Counted from the first letter of the stretch, positions 1-8,679 are shown. The stretch is DNA of 25,540 nucleotides from JBFFSQ01 sp041572275 (GCA_041572275.1 JBFFSQ010000020.1:1-25540); one strand, 5' to 3'. Notes: generated by a model from the sequence alone, not told the origin. Program-made: numbers and translations.

Positions 1-102
1 ACACACATTGGTCATGATCTTGATAGTTGGCTACAGGATCATGATGATGAGTTACCAGATAGTGTTAAAGTGGGACATGATAACTACCTGGCTTATTCTT
101 AA
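1..102 (+). CDS. 3' end of an unidentified protein (partial)
   Basis: Frame 1 is open from the left edge to a TAA at 100-102 and encodes the last 33 residues of a protein, ending in DNYLAYS. The fragment is acidic and His/Asp-rich (GHDLDSW, DHDDELPDS). I recognise no family from so short a tail. Its stop codon overlaps the stop codon of the convergent small gene on the minus strand. That it is coding is inferred from the open frame and the clean convergent boundary. Confidence 0.45.
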   Translation, partial: THIGHDLDSWLQDHDDELPDSVKVGHDNYLAYS

Positions 103-248
103 GCATCTGTTGGCAAGTTATTAACATCAACAGTAAATGTCGTAGAAAGATCGATTTGACCAGTTGGTACAGCAGGAGCACTTCCTCCGCCGCCACTTGA
201 AGAAACTAAAAAAGCGATACATAATCCATAAGCTAATCCACGCAACAT
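99..248 (-). CDS. Small exported hypothetical protein, 49 aa
   Basis: The ATG at 248 (reading leftward) is preceded by AGAAGGA at good spacing, so this start is preferred over a longer in-frame one. The product begins MLRGLAYGLCIAFLVSSSGGGG: a short basic end, one hydrophobic segment, then a Gly/Ser/Ala/Pro-rich stretch and a polar tail ending NNLPTDA. This looks like a signal peptide or single membrane anchor followed by about 25 exported residues. There is no lipobox cysteine at the right place. Family and function are unknown. It lies downstream of the SRAP gene on the same strand, 72 bp away. The ribosome site makes a real gene plausible. Confidence 0.4.
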   Translation of the reverse strand: MLRGLAYGLCIAFLVSSSGGGGSAPAVPTGQIDLSTTFTVDVNNLPTDA

Positions 249-320
249 AAATATTCCTTCTGATCCTACAAACCAATTGAAATTCACTTATTCCTGAGTA
301 TTAAACCCCTTCTATTCTAT

Positions 321-1001
321 TCAATCAATCGCCTCAATACACCGGCAATTGTTGTACTGGGGTGAATTCATGTTTGTTGAAACTGGAATAATTTCAAAAT
401 CAGTTTCAGGATGATATTGCATTAGTGAATCAATGTGCTGTTTATTATTTATCTGGTTATCTAACCATGTCATGAAATTATCTGGGTTGATCAACACTGG
501 CATCCGATTATGAATTTGACTCGCTTTACCTTGTGCAGCTTGAGTCAATATGGTGAAGCTACGAATTGACTCACCGGTATCTGGCTCCATCCAGTTTTCC
601 CACAGCCCGCCCAACCATATCACCTGTTGATCATGACGATGATGATAGTAAGGCTGTTTAGCACGCCCCTCTCGCTTCCACTCATACCAGCCATCAACAG
701 GAATCAAGCAGCGCTGTTGTTTAAAGGCATGTCTGAATGATGGCTTATCTGCTGCCGTCTCAGATCGTGCGTTACTGGTTTTGAATCCAATACGGGTGTC
801 TTTCGACCAACCGGGGATCAACCCCCAATGTAGATGATCACACCTCAGCTCATGGTGATGATTTTGGTAGATCACCGGTAAATACTGAGTGGGATAGGCG
901 TTGTAGTTTTCTACCGCCTCACAGGTCGATGTTATACCGTCCAGGGCCAGTGACGCCAGATAGTCTTGGGGTTTGGAGAAAATGGCAAAGCGTCCACACA
1001 T
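321..1001 (-). CDS. yedK: SRAP domain protein (YedK/HMCES family), abasic-site crosslinking
   Basis: The 226-aa product starts MCGRF. SRAP proteins use Cys2, exposed after Met removal, to form a covalent thiazolidine with abasic sites in single-stranded DNA, so I take this ATG at 1001 and not the 14-residue upstream extension. Other expected residues are visible: the Asn in TSNARSET, the Glu in GWYEW, and the His in IHNRMPV. Length matches the family (about 220 aa). It is divergent from umuD across a 99-bp gap containing a GTTC-N7-GTTC repeat, consistent with shared SOS control, as the family name (SOS response associated peptidase) would suggest. Regulation is inferred; the family call is firm. 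Confidence 0.93.
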   Translation of the reverse strand: MCGRFAIFSKPQDYLASLALDGITSTCEAVENYNAYPTQYLPVIYQNHHHELRCDHLHWGLIPGWSKDTRIGFKTSNARSETAADKPSFRHAFKQQRCLIPVDGWYEWKREGRAKQPYYHHRHDQQVIWLGGLWENWMEPDTGESIRSFTILTQAAQGKASQIHNRMPVLINPDNFMTWLDNQINNKQHIDSLMQYHPETDFEIIPVSTNMNSPQYNNCRCIEAID

Positions 1002-1071
1002 GATTAAATTATACGGCTGGAACCCTGAATTGGTACCTTGCAATACCCGTGAAAGCTGGGATACACTAAAA

Positions 1072-1086
1072 GTTCTCTAATTGTTC
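1072..1086 (+). promoter_or_regulatory. Candidate LexA box of the GTTC-N7-GTTC type
   Basis: GTTC (1072-1075), seven bases, then GTTC (1083-1086) lies 14 bp before the umuD start and 70 bp from the divergent SRAP start. GTTC-N7-GTTC is the direct-repeat LexA site described for alphaproteobacteria; the CTGT-N8-ACAG palindrome of Escherichia coli is not seen in this gap. Placement between two SOS-type genes makes an operator plausible. Confidence 0.5.
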
Positions 1087-1100
1087 TCTTTTGTTTTATC

Positions 1101-1523
1101 ATGCTACTTTTTTATACCCCCCACTGGGAACGAGTACTGCCACTGCCTTTGGTTGGAACCCGGGTCAAAGCAGGCTTTCCCAGCCCGGCAGAAGACTATA
1201 TCGAAGACAGGCTGGATCTAAACGAGCATTTAGTATCACATCCCAATGCGACCTTTTATGTCCGCGTCTCAGGCGAATCCATGCTGAATGCGGGTATCCA
1301 GAATGGGGATACCCTGGTTGTGGACCGCTCTCTGGACGCTCGTAATGATGATATTGTGATTGCCACCGTCAATGGTGAATTCACCGTCAAACGACTGGTA
1401 TATCGCGTCTCTCGCCCCTGGCTCATTCCCTGCAATCCTGCTTTTTCTGAAATCGAGCTCACCGAAGACATGGATGCCGTGATCTGGGGTGTCGTGACAT
1501 CAGTTATTCATAAGTTTCGGTAA
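1101..1523 (+). CDS. umuD: UmuD, self-cleaving subunit of DNA polymerase V
   Basis: The 140-aa S24-family protein is processed after RecA-filament contact to UmuD', which joins UmuC to form Pol V for error-prone lesion bypass. Key sites fall at the same numbers as in E. coli UmuD: cleavage pair A24-G25 (Ala replaces Cys24) in KAGFPSPA, nucleophile S60 in SGESM and general base K97 in FTVKR. This agreement supports the ATG at 1101 although no clear Shine-Dalgarno precedes it (the leader is T-rich), so translation may be from a very short leader. umuC follows after 7 bp, indicating an operon. A GTTC-N7-GTTC repeat ends 14 bp before the start. Confidence 0.95.
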   Translation: MLLFYTPHWERVLPLPLVGTRVKAGFPSPAEDYIEDRLDLNEHLVSHPNATFYVRVSGESMLNAGIQNGDTLVVDRSLDARNDDIVIATVNGEFTVKRLVYRVSRPWLIPCNPAFSEIELTEDMDAVIWGVVTSVIHKFR

Positions 1524-1530
1524 GTTAAAT

Positions 1531-2820
1531 ATGTTCGCTCTAGTGGATGGCAACAGCTTTTACGCCTCATGTGAAACCGTGTTCAGGCCTGATCTCGCTG
1601 GTCGTCCGATCGTAGTATTGAGCAACAATGACGGTTGCATTGTCGCCGCAAATGCGCAGGCCAAATCTTTCGGTAATATTATGTACCAGCCTTATTTCAA
1701 GCTGGCGGCCATGCTGAAAAAAAAAGGTACCGCTATTTTTAGCTCCAATTACGAATTGTACGGTGACCTGTCTTATCGGATGCACTCTTTGCTGGCAACC
1801 TTTGCCACTGACCAGGAGGTCTACTCAATCGATGAGAGTTTTCTGGACTTTCGCGGAATGAAGCACTGGGATCTCACGAGCTATGGCCACGAGATTAAAC
1901 AGACTGTACAGAAGCAGTTAGGCTTACCCGTTGCCGTGGGCATCGGCGCCAGTAAAACACTGGCCAAGGCAGCCAATAATCGCGCTAAAAAGGTTGCTGG
2001 ACTACAGGGTGTGCTTGATATATCCAGCCTGGCTGAGTCAGAACAATGCCAACTGCTATCAGGAATGGATATTGCAGATGTCTGGGGTGTAGGCCGACAG
2101 TGGACCAAACGATTGAAAGCTATAGGCATTGATACTGCACAGGATTTAAAACAAGCCTCAGCCAAAAAAATACGTAAACAGTTCAATGTCATTCTTGAAC
2201 GTACAGTCCATGAACTAAACGGCATACCCTGCCAGGATCTGGAATTAATCATCCCGGATAAACAAGAAATCGTATCCAGTCGTGCCTTTAGTCGCACCAT
2301 CACGGATTATCACGATATGCAGCAGGCGGTAGCCCGATATATTGCACGAGCCGCAGAAAAGCTGCGCAAACAAAAGGGTACCTGCAAACAGATATCCGTG
2401 GGTATCAACACGAATCCATTCCAGCCTAATGCGCCACAATATCGTAACTGGGGCAGCACCACACTCATCTACCCCAGCAATCACACCGGTCATTTAATTG
2501 AGCGCGGTAAACTCTGTTTGCAACAGATCTGGAAAGACGGGTTTGAATATAAAAAAGCCTTTGTCATGCTCTCAGATATTAGCAACCAGGATTTCGTGCA
2601 ATACGACTTGTTTGCAGACAAACCCAAATACAGCAATAGCGCCAAAGCCAATTCATTGATGAGAACAGTGGATAAAATAAACACACGAATGGGCAAAGGC
2701 ACATGCAGGATGGCCTCAGAAGGCACCGACGGCAAAATTTCATGGCCGATGAAACGACACAAACAATCACCCCGATATAGCACTTGCTGGAATGAGTTGC
2801 CCGTTGCTTTTATCAAATAG
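1531..2820 (+). CDS. umuC: UmuC, catalytic subunit of DNA polymerase V (Y family)
   Basis: The 429-aa Y-family polymerase carries catalytic acids D6 (in LVDGNSFYASCE) and D101/E102 (in SIDESFLDF). The palm/fingers region has the SSNYELYGDLS block and the thumb the VWGVGRQW helix-hairpin region, followed by a little-finger domain and the usual UmuC C-terminal tail. Length fits the family (about 420 aa). It forms an operon with umuD 7 bp upstream. A run of nine A residues at about 1717-1725 encodes Lys-Lys-Lys and is a possible slippage site. The gene is intact, with no sign of truncation. Confidence 0.96.
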   Translation: MFALVDGNSFYASCETVFRPDLAGRPIVVLSNNDGCIVAANAQAKSFGNIMYQPYFKLAAMLKKKGTAIFSSNYELYGDLSYRMHSLLATFATDQEVYSIDESFLDFRGMKHWDLTSYGHEIKQTVQKQLGLPVAVGIGASKTLAKAANNRAKKVAGLQGVLDISSLAESEQCQLLSGMDIADVWGVGRQWTKRLKAIGIDTAQDLKQASAKKIRKQFNVILERTVHELNGIPCQDLELIIPDKQEIVSSRAFSRTITDYHDMQQAVARYIARAAEKLRKQKGTCKQISVGINTNPFQPNAPQYRNWGSTTLIYPSNHTGHLIERGKLCLQQIWKDGFEYKKAFVMLSDISNQDFVQYDLFADKPKYSNSAKANSLMRTVDKINTRMGKGTCRMASEGTDGKISWPMKRHKQSPRYSTCWNELPVAFIK

Positions 2821-2886
2821 TATGTAAGCTTGTCTGTTGATAATTACTACTTCAGACATCAAAGCAGCGATTTTATACCTACATGA

Positions 2887-3812
2887 TTAATTGTAATTCT
2901 TTTCATACCAGGTTTTTGTAGAATTAACGATTTTCACTACAGACAACATCACCGACACCTCGACTAATACGCCAAATACCGTTGCCAGAGCAGCACCTGA
3001 CTGAAAACTAAACAGACTGGTAGCTACAGCAACTGCCAACTCAAAGAAGTTACTCGCGCCAATAAGTGCTAAAGGCCCTGCAACACAATGCGCCACTTTG
3101 AAATGACAGTTCCATAAATAAGCCAGGCCTGAGTTGAAATAAACCTGAATTAAAACAGGCACAGCTAATAAGACAACTATTAACGGCTGCTCAAGAATCT
3201 ATTTACCCTGAAAACCTAACAGCAAAATTATTGTTAGCAATAGGGCTGATAAAGATACTGGGTTCAATAGTTTTAAAATTTTTTCCAGCAACTCGCCTTG
3301 TTACGACTGTTAAAATATATAACATCGCTATAGCTGTGCAATCATAACTGGCATAACAATATACATTACAACCGATAAAAACAGCGTATCTCATGGCACG
3401 GTAATAGCCGATATACCAAGTAGCAAACCAACGATAGGTGCAAAAGCGAATATCATGATCACATCATTCAACGCGATCTGGGTTAAGGTAAAATGCGACT
3501 CACCTCATGTGAGATGACTCCAGACAAACACCATCGCGATACACGGTGCTGAGACTAACAGAATCAAACCGGTAATATAGCTATCGTGCTGCTCAACAGG
3601 CAGCCAATCAGAAAATACTCCGCGAACAAATAACCAGCCTAGCAATGACATATAAAACGGCTTAACGGCCCAGTTGATAAATAATGTGACACCAATACCT
3701 TTTCAGTGCTCTTTCACTTGATGAAAAGCGCTGAAGTCGATTTTAAGTAACATGGGTATTATCATCAACCAGATCAGTAATGCCACGGGTAAATTGACGT
3801 TAGCAATCGACC
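2887..3812 (-). pseudogene. Decayed copy of the ACR3 arsenite efflux gene
   Basis: The minus strand reads as a second copy of the ACR3 gene intact at 14375-15472. The C-terminal 91 codons (2887-3162) are open and nearly the same protein (FNSGLAY, FKVAHCVAGP, ALIGASNFFELAVA). Beyond them, in-frame stops replace sense codons of the intact gene: TAG for Gln at 3199-3201, TGA for Arg in HLTRGE at 3505-3507 and TGA for Trp in EHWKG at 3703-3705, all C:G to T:A changes. Indels break the frame around 3270-3400. Similarity ends near 3812, so about 55 N-terminal codons and the promoter are lost. It cannot make a functional pump. Confidence 0.9.
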
Positions 3813-4069
3813 TGTAGAACTTTTCACTCAATATTTTGACACTTGATAGCGTTATAAATTGAAAACTAAACGCCACATTAAATGTAATAAAATTCGTCTG
3901 CCATAGATTAGCGCATCATTAATAATCTTTATTGGTTATTTTGATGGTCAATGTCATAATGCCCTGACTATTACTAATAGCTTCTTCAAACTCTCTCCCG
4001 GATTTACGACTAATAACGGCAAATGATGTCGGAACCAAGAGCTTAATCCTAATATTTAAGGAGTAATGT
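3813..4069. other. Intergenic region upstream of sodB
   Basis: No gene is seen between the end of the ACR3 remnant and sodB. A weak sigma70-like pair (TTGGTT at 3932-3937, 17 bp, CATAAT at 3955-3960) could drive sodB with a leader of about 100 nt. A good ribosome site AAGGAG is at 4058-4063. I found no clear Fur box here. Confidence 0.35.
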
Positions 4070-4663
4070 ATGGCTATTACCTTACCTGAATTACCTTATG
4101 AACAATCGGCACTTGAACCTCATATAAGTGCGAAGACTATGAGTTTTCATTATGGCAAACACCATAATGCTTATGTTACTAATCTGAATAAACTGATACA
4201 GGATACTGATCTTGCCAATGCTAGCCTGGACGAGATAATTCTCAAGACTGCTGGCAAGTCTGATAAGGTCGGTATTTTCAACAATGCCGCGCAAGTCTGG
4301 AACCATACCTTTTACTGGCACTCAATGAAGCCTGCAGGGGGTAGTGAACCAACAGGTAAAATTGCTGATCAAATCAACCAGGATTTCGGCAGTTATGACA
4401 ATTTTTACTCACAGTTTAAAGATGCAGGATTAACACAGTTTGGTAGCGGCTGGGCCTGGTTAGTAATGAATAATGGCAAGCTGGAAATCATGAAAACGGC
4501 GAATGCTGATACACCTATCGCCCATGATCTAAAACCATTATTGACCGTTGATGTTTGGGAACACGCGTATTACCTGGATTACCAGAACTTGCGGCCTGAT
4601 TATCTGGATACATTTCTTAAACATTTAATAAACTGGGATTTTGCAAACACGAACCTGGGTTAA
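4070..4663 (+). CDS. sodB: Iron superoxide dismutase
   Basis: The 197-aa enzyme converts superoxide to hydrogen peroxide and oxygen in the cytoplasm. Metal ligands are visible at H27 (FHYGKHH), H79 (VWNHTFYW), D161 and H165 (DVWEHAYY). The NNAAQVWNH segment supplies the active-site Gln in the position typical of iron rather than manganese enzymes, and FGSGWAWLV is the usual core motif. Length is typical. The start is supported by AAGGAG seven bases upstream. It stands alone, between an ACR3 pseudogene and a palindromic repeat. Confidence 0.96.
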   Translation: MAITLPELPYEQSALEPHISAKTMSFHYGKHHNAYVTNLNKLIQDTDLANASLDEIILKTAGKSDKVGIFNNAAQVWNHTFYWHSMKPAGGSEPTGKIADQINQDFGSYDNFYSQFKDAGLTQFGSGWAWLVMNNGKLEIMKTANADTPIAHDLKPLLTVDVWEHAYYLDYQNLRPDYLDTFLKHLINWDFANTNLG

Positions 4664-4680
4664 GCAGACAGTAAACAACT

Positions 4681-4730
4681 GGGTCAGAGTGCAATATTTA
4701 CGTGTAATAAAAATTATTGCTCTCTGATCC
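4681..4730. repeat. Imperfect palindrome, REP-like copy 1
   Basis: The arm GGGTCAGAGTGCAATA (4681-4696) is matched at 14 of 16 positions by the reverse complement of 4715-4730. The head AACTGG..GTCAGA recurs at 8822 and 13629. It sits 18 bp after the sodB stop, so it may also end that transcript. GGTCAGAG-headed palindromes are typical of small dispersed elements in gammaproteobacteria. Confidence 0.55.
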
Positions 4731-4836
4731 TAATGTTAATATGCATAATTAATAAATGAAGCCAGTGTAAACTCAACCTTTTATTGAAGATCAAAAGCTA
4801 TCTACTCAGTATATTCTCTCATCATAGCTTTACCCA

Positions 4837-7257
4837 TTAGAGTCTTGCCCTACGTAAACGTAGCGCATTGGTAATCACCGACACAGAACTAAAGCTCATC
4901 GCCGCAGCTGCAATCATGGGTGATAACAACAAACCAAAAAAGGGATACAGCACACCGGCTGCAACCGGTACGCCTGCCGAGTTATAAACAAAGGCAAAGA
5001 ATAGATTCTGTCGAATATTTTTCATTGTTGCGCGACTCAATTTACGTGCTCTGGCAATACCAATCAAATCACCTTTCACTAATGTGATGCCAGCACTTTC
5101 CATCGCAATATCGGTACCGGTACCCATGGCAATGCCGACCTGCGCCTGGGCCAGTGCCGGTGCATCATTTATACCATCACCGGCCATGGCTACCACCCGG
5201 CCCTCAGCTTGAAGCTGTTTAATCACCGCTGCCTTCTGTTCCGGCAATACCTCAGCCTGTATCTGATCGATATCCAGTTTGTCGGCAACTGCCTGTGCTG
5301 TTTTCTGATTATCACCGGTCAACATAACGATCTCGATACCTGCATCATGTAAAGAACGAATTGCTTCAGCTGTGGTTTGCTTAATAGGATCGGCAACACC
5401 GATGAGGCCTACCGCAGTTCCATCAACAGCAAGAAAAATCATCGTTTGTCCTTTTTCACGACCTATGTCAGCTTGCTGCACTAAATCAGCAGAATCAATC
5501 GATATCTCAGTAAACAAAGCAGGATTACCCAGTGCAACCTTGTGACCACTAACCGTGCCAATGACACCTTGGCCGGTGATGGAATTAAAATCCTGTACAT
5601 CCAATAACGCCAGCCCTTTTTCTCTGGCACCTCTGACAATAGCCGTCGCTAGCGGATGCTCACTTGATTTTTCCAGACTGGCGGCCAGCTGGACAATCTC
5701 ATCCTCATTCATATCACCAATTGAGGTAACACTCACCAGTTCCGGGTGACCTTCGGTTAGTGTACCGGTCTTATCCACCACCAGGGTGTCCACCTTACCC
5801 ATCGTTTCCAGCACTTCAGCATTCTTGAATAAAACCCCCATGCTGGCACCACGACCAGTTCCCACCATGATAGACATGGGTGTCGCAAGACCCAGTGCGC
5901 AGGGACAGGCAATGATTAGTACGGCAACCGAATTAATCATTGCATAGGCCAACCGTGGTTCGGGCCCCCATTTCAACCAGACGACAAAACTCACAATCGC
6001 AGCCAGTATCACGGCAGGAACAAAATAACCCGATACAATATCAACTAATTTCTGAATGGGAGCGCGGGAACGCTGGGCCTCAGCTACCATTTGAACGATC
6101 TGAGCAAGCAGAGTATCGGCGCCCACCTTCTCAGCCGTCATCAACAAACCACCAGTGCCGTTAACCGTTGCACCTATGAGCACATCACCTGGCGTCTTGT
6201 GAACCGGAATCGGTTCACCGGTGATCATGGATTCATCGACACTGCTATCACCCTCAATGACCGTTCCATCGACAGGAATTTTTTCACCTGGGCGAATACG
6301 TAACACATCACCGGGCTGCACCTGATCGAGACTGATGTCTTCTTCATCACCAGTCGGATTAATTCGCCGTGCTGTCTTCGGTGATAGTCCTAACAATAAG
6401 CTGATGGCTGCATTGGTCTGACTGCGCGCACGCAGTTCCATCACCTGCCCCATCAACACAAGCACAGTGATCACAGCAGCCGCCTCGAAATACACCGGGA
6501 CAACACCCTGCTCATTTACAACCGATGCTGGGAAAACCCCGGGAAACAGAACTGCAATCAGGCTGTAACTCCAGGCTACTGTGACACCCAGACCAATTAG
6601 GGTAAACATATTAAGATTTAGATTAATAATCGACTGCACAGCACGTAGATAAAATATCCAGCCTCCCCAGATGACAACCGGTGTCGCCAATATCAGCTCA
6701 AACCACTGGCGTGACTGTGGACTGATAATTTCTGCAAACTGCTGTGGCCACATTTCACCACCCATGGCACTCAAAAATACCGGTATTGCCAGAATTAGAC
6801 TCAGCCAGAAGCGGCGATTCATATCGCGTAATTCAGTGTCGTCCCCTTCAATTTCCATTGTCTTGGGTTCAAGCGCCATACCACACGTGGGACAACTTCC
6901 AGGATGATCCTGTACTACTTTGGGATGCATCGGACAGATGTATTCTGTCCTCGTTTGCCTCATCAGCACAACCTTCGGCTCCAGAGCCATGCCACACTGG
7001 GGGCAGGTACCAGGGCCCTGTTGCTCAATTTCTGGATGCATAGGACAGGTATAAATAGCGGCATCACCTCCCTGCGGCTCAACATGATGTTCATGACAAC
7101 ATTCAGATACATCATTGTTATTTAAATACTGCTGAGGATCCTGCTTAAACTTTTGCAGGCAATGCTCACTACAGAACAGGTACTCGATACCGTTGTACTC
7201 AAACCTTAGCTGTGTATTCTCGGTGACTGTCATGCCACATACGGGATCAGTTGCCAT
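4837..7257 (-). CDS. copA: Copper-exporting P1B-type ATPase with YHS and CPMHP modules
   Basis: The 806-aa inner-membrane pump probably exports Cu(I). Domains in order: YHS metal-binding domain (1-46, DPVCGM and FCSEHC), two heavy-metal-binding modules of the CPMHP...CGMALEP type (about 69-94 and 107-131), membrane segments from about 150, actuator motif TGE (about 346-348), transport motif CPC (451-453), phosphorylation site DKTGT with D495, the HP motif (534-535) and GDGINDAP (693-700). The YN and MSFSS elements in the last two helices fit the Cu(I) class. No classical GMTCxxC HMA domain is present. GGAAGGAG before the ATG is a strong ribosome site and lies in a small hairpin. Transport direction and metal are inferred from the family. 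Confidence 0.93.
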   Translation of the reverse strand: MATDPVCGMTVTENTQLRFEYNGIEYLFCSEHCLQKFKQDPQQYLNNNDVSECCHEHHVEPQGGDAAIYTCPMHPEIEQQGPGTCPQCGMALEPKVVLMRQTRTEYICPMHPKVVQDHPGSCPTCGMALEPKTMEIEGDDTELRDMNRRFWLSLILAIPVFLSAMGGEMWPQQFAEIISPQSRQWFELILATPVVIWGGWIFYLRAVQSIINLNLNMFTLIGLGVTVAWSYSLIAVLFPGVFPASVVNEQGVVPVYFEAAAVITVLVLMGQVMELRARSQTNAAISLLLGLSPKTARRINPTGDEEDISLDQVQPGDVLRIRPGEKIPVDGTVIEGDSSVDESMITGEPIPVHKTPGDVLIGATVNGTGGLLMTAEKVGADTLLAQIVQMVAEAQRSRAPIQKLVDIVSGYFVPAVILAAIVSFVVWLKWGPEPRLAYAMINSVAVLIIACPCALGLATPMSIMVGTGRGASMGVLFKNAEVLETMGKVDTLVVDKTGTLTEGHPELVSVTSIGDMNEDEIVQLAASLEKSSEHPLATAIVRGAREKGLALLDVQDFNSITGQGVIGTVSGHKVALGNPALFTEISIDSADLVQQADIGREKGQTMIFLAVDGTAVGLIGVADPIKQTTAEAIRSLHDAGIEIVMLTGDNQKTAQAVADKLDIDQIQAEVLPEQKAAVIKQLQAEGRVVAMAGDGINDAPALAQAQVGIAMGTGTDIAMESAGITLVKGDLIGIARARKLSRATMKNIRQNLFFAFVYNSAGVPVAAGVLYPFFGLLLSPMIAAAAMSFSSVSVITNALRLRRARL

Positions 7258-7266
7258 AACATTTCT

Positions 7267-7280
7267 CCTTCCTTTGAAGG
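7267..7280 (-). promoter_or_regulatory. Hairpin covering the copA ribosome-binding site
   Basis: CCTTC-N4-GAAGG is a perfect inverted repeat whose copA-strand right arm is the GGAAGG of the ribosome site. Folding in mRNA would hide the site. With only 5-bp arms it could equally be chance. Confidence 0.25.
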
Positions 7281-7377
7281 TTATTGACCTGGTCCAAAAC
7301 AGATTGGAGCCATTAGTAGATTAATTTAATGTCGACTTGTTCCATTTTCGAGTACATCTTTATACCTATCATTTGAT

Positions 7378-7405
7378 TTGACATCACTCTTCACTTAATT
7401 AGACT
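7378..7405 (+). promoter_or_regulatory. Possible sigma70 promoter for the YeaD-like gene
   Basis: TTGACA at 7378-7383 is followed after 16 bp by TAGACT (7400-7405). The -35 is perfect and the -10 weak. It would give a leader of about 135 nt before the ATG at 7548. Confidence 0.3.
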
Positions 7406-7547
7406 TAAATTAACGCTCTTTATTGAATTGCCTGTACACACAGCATGAAAACGTTTTTTTGTAATGGTTTTATTTACCATACAACCTAAAACTTATATTC
7501 ACTTTTGACCTGTGTGACTGAGCCATTCTTAATCTGGAGATGAGCAA

Positions 7548-8408
7548 ATGCACCCCCCCTTGCAGAGCAAATCAGTATGTTTTGGTCAGATGCCTGATGG
7601 TCAGAAACTTATACATGTAAAAAACCACTCAGCAAAAGCAGATATTTTGCTGTCAAGCACCAGGCTGCTTCATTACACTCCACGGCTACACAAAGCACTT
7701 TTACACCCACCGCAATCCTTAAACACATCTGACACGTATCCCATCTATGGCGGCATTGTGCCCTATTGGCCATGGATGGGAATCAATACAGGTAATAGTG
7801 GCCAAAACATACCACTACTCGAGCAGCACAATGGCTGGCGGCTACTTAGAACTCAAGATATATCTGATAGTGAGACGCAACTGGTGTTCGAATTCAGGTT
7901 CATCCCACATCATGACTCCTTATGGAACTGCCCTTTCCAGTTGCGTTATAGCATGACAATTGGACCTGGCCTTGATCTTTCAATGGAGACTACACTCCTG
8001 CAAACCAGTGAGATCACACTGGGCATAGCCCTGCTGGCACACTTGCATATTGGCCAAATAGATAAAACCAGTATCAGGGGCCTTTCAAATTATCACTACA
8101 TGGACAAGCAAACACAAACTGATCAAAAACAAACAGGAATACTGAGCTTAAGCAAAGGTATTGAACGCACGTATATAGATACTGGAGATTGTTATGAAGT
8201 GCAGGACCCTGTTCTACAACGTCGGCTGATCATCAGTAGTCAAGGCTGTCAGTCACTTAAAGTATGCGACCCGATGAGTACTCAAGATACTATAACCACT
8301 GGCCAGTCTATCGCACTGACCAGTGGCTATACTTCAGAATATACAAAAACTCTGGAATCGGGCCTTAGCAAACGGATGTCAGTGCATTACCGTGTCATTG
8401 ATTACTAG
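7548..8408 (+). CDS. YeaD-like (D-hexose-6-phosphate mutarotase family) protein, divergent
   Basis: The 286-aa protein aligns by eye with YeaD, aldose-1-epimerase superfamily: PIYGGIVPYWPWMG matches the RGGVPVCWPWFG region, and the ERTYIDTGDCYEVQDP segment matches DRVYLNPQDC. YeaD-type enzymes interconvert hexose-6-phosphate anomers in the cytoplasm. The residues I would expect to be catalytic look lost: LAHLHIGQI stands where YeaD has LHTYFNVGDI, and ALTSGYTSE where it has CVETAYASE. It may be a non-catalytic sugar-binding relative. The start is fixed by CTGGAG about eight bases upstream. Codons 2-4 contain a run of seven C bases (7553-7559), where slippage would frameshift the gene at once. 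Confidence 0.65.
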   Translation: MHPPLQSKSVCFGQMPDGQKLIHVKNHSAKADILLSSTRLLHYTPRLHKALLHPPQSLNTSDTYPIYGGIVPYWPWMGINTGNSGQNIPLLEQHNGWRLLRTQDISDSETQLVFEFRFIPHHDSLWNCPFQLRYSMTIGPGLDLSMETTLLQTSEITLGIALLAHLHIGQIDKTSIRGLSNYHYMDKQTQTDQKQTGILSLSKGIERTYIDTGDCYEVQDPVLQRRLIISSQGCQSLKVCDPMSTQDTITTGQSIALTSGYTSEYTKTLESGLSKRMSVHYRVIDY

Positions 8409-8456
8409 AGTATGAACAGTAAGTTTATCAACACAGTGTACCGGTAAGGGCTTACA

Positions 8457-8657
8457 TTATTTACCTGTACTACAGGTCATATCCTGGCCACAGCACATTG
8501 GGGATTTAACCATCCCATGGCCATCAGGGCAGGCTGCAACGTGAACCTTTTGTCCATCTTCGGTTGTAATCGTGTCGTGTACCAGCTCTTTTCCACATTT
8601 ACCACAAGTCATGGTACCTACGCTCATTCCACATACATCACAGGTGTATATAGCCAT
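8457..8657 (-). CDS. Small cysteine-rich zinc-ribbon protein, 66 aa
   Basis: Eight cysteines are arranged as CDVC (6, 9), CGKC (18, 21), C43 and MCC/C (55, 56, 62), with His residues in VHVAACPDGHG. Paired CxxC knuckles indicate a zinc ribbon or rubredoxin-like metal site; the opening resembles small desulforedoxin-like folds, but I cannot assign a function. GAGGAG sits 7-8 bases before the ATG. The gene is monocistronic, facing the YeaD-like gene, and has a recognisable promoter with an operator-like repeat and a C9 tract in the leader. I have an impression that close relatives occur in other gammaproteobacteria, but could not check this. Confidence 0.75.
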   Translation of the reverse strand: MAIYTCDVCGMSVGTMTCGKCGKELVHDTITTEDGQKVHVAACPDGHGMVKSPMCCGQDMTCSTGK

Positions 8658-8679
8658 GTCGTACTCCTCATTCTGATTT

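Noticed and set aside
1717..1725. A9 run in umuC as a phase-variation site
   Set aside because: It encodes Lys codons in frame within an otherwise intact gene; such runs are common in AT-rich DNA and nothing else supports a switch.
5555..7125. Several plus-strand ORFs opposite copA
   Set aside because: Shadows of a strongly conserved gene, with no ribosome sites and no protein-like features.
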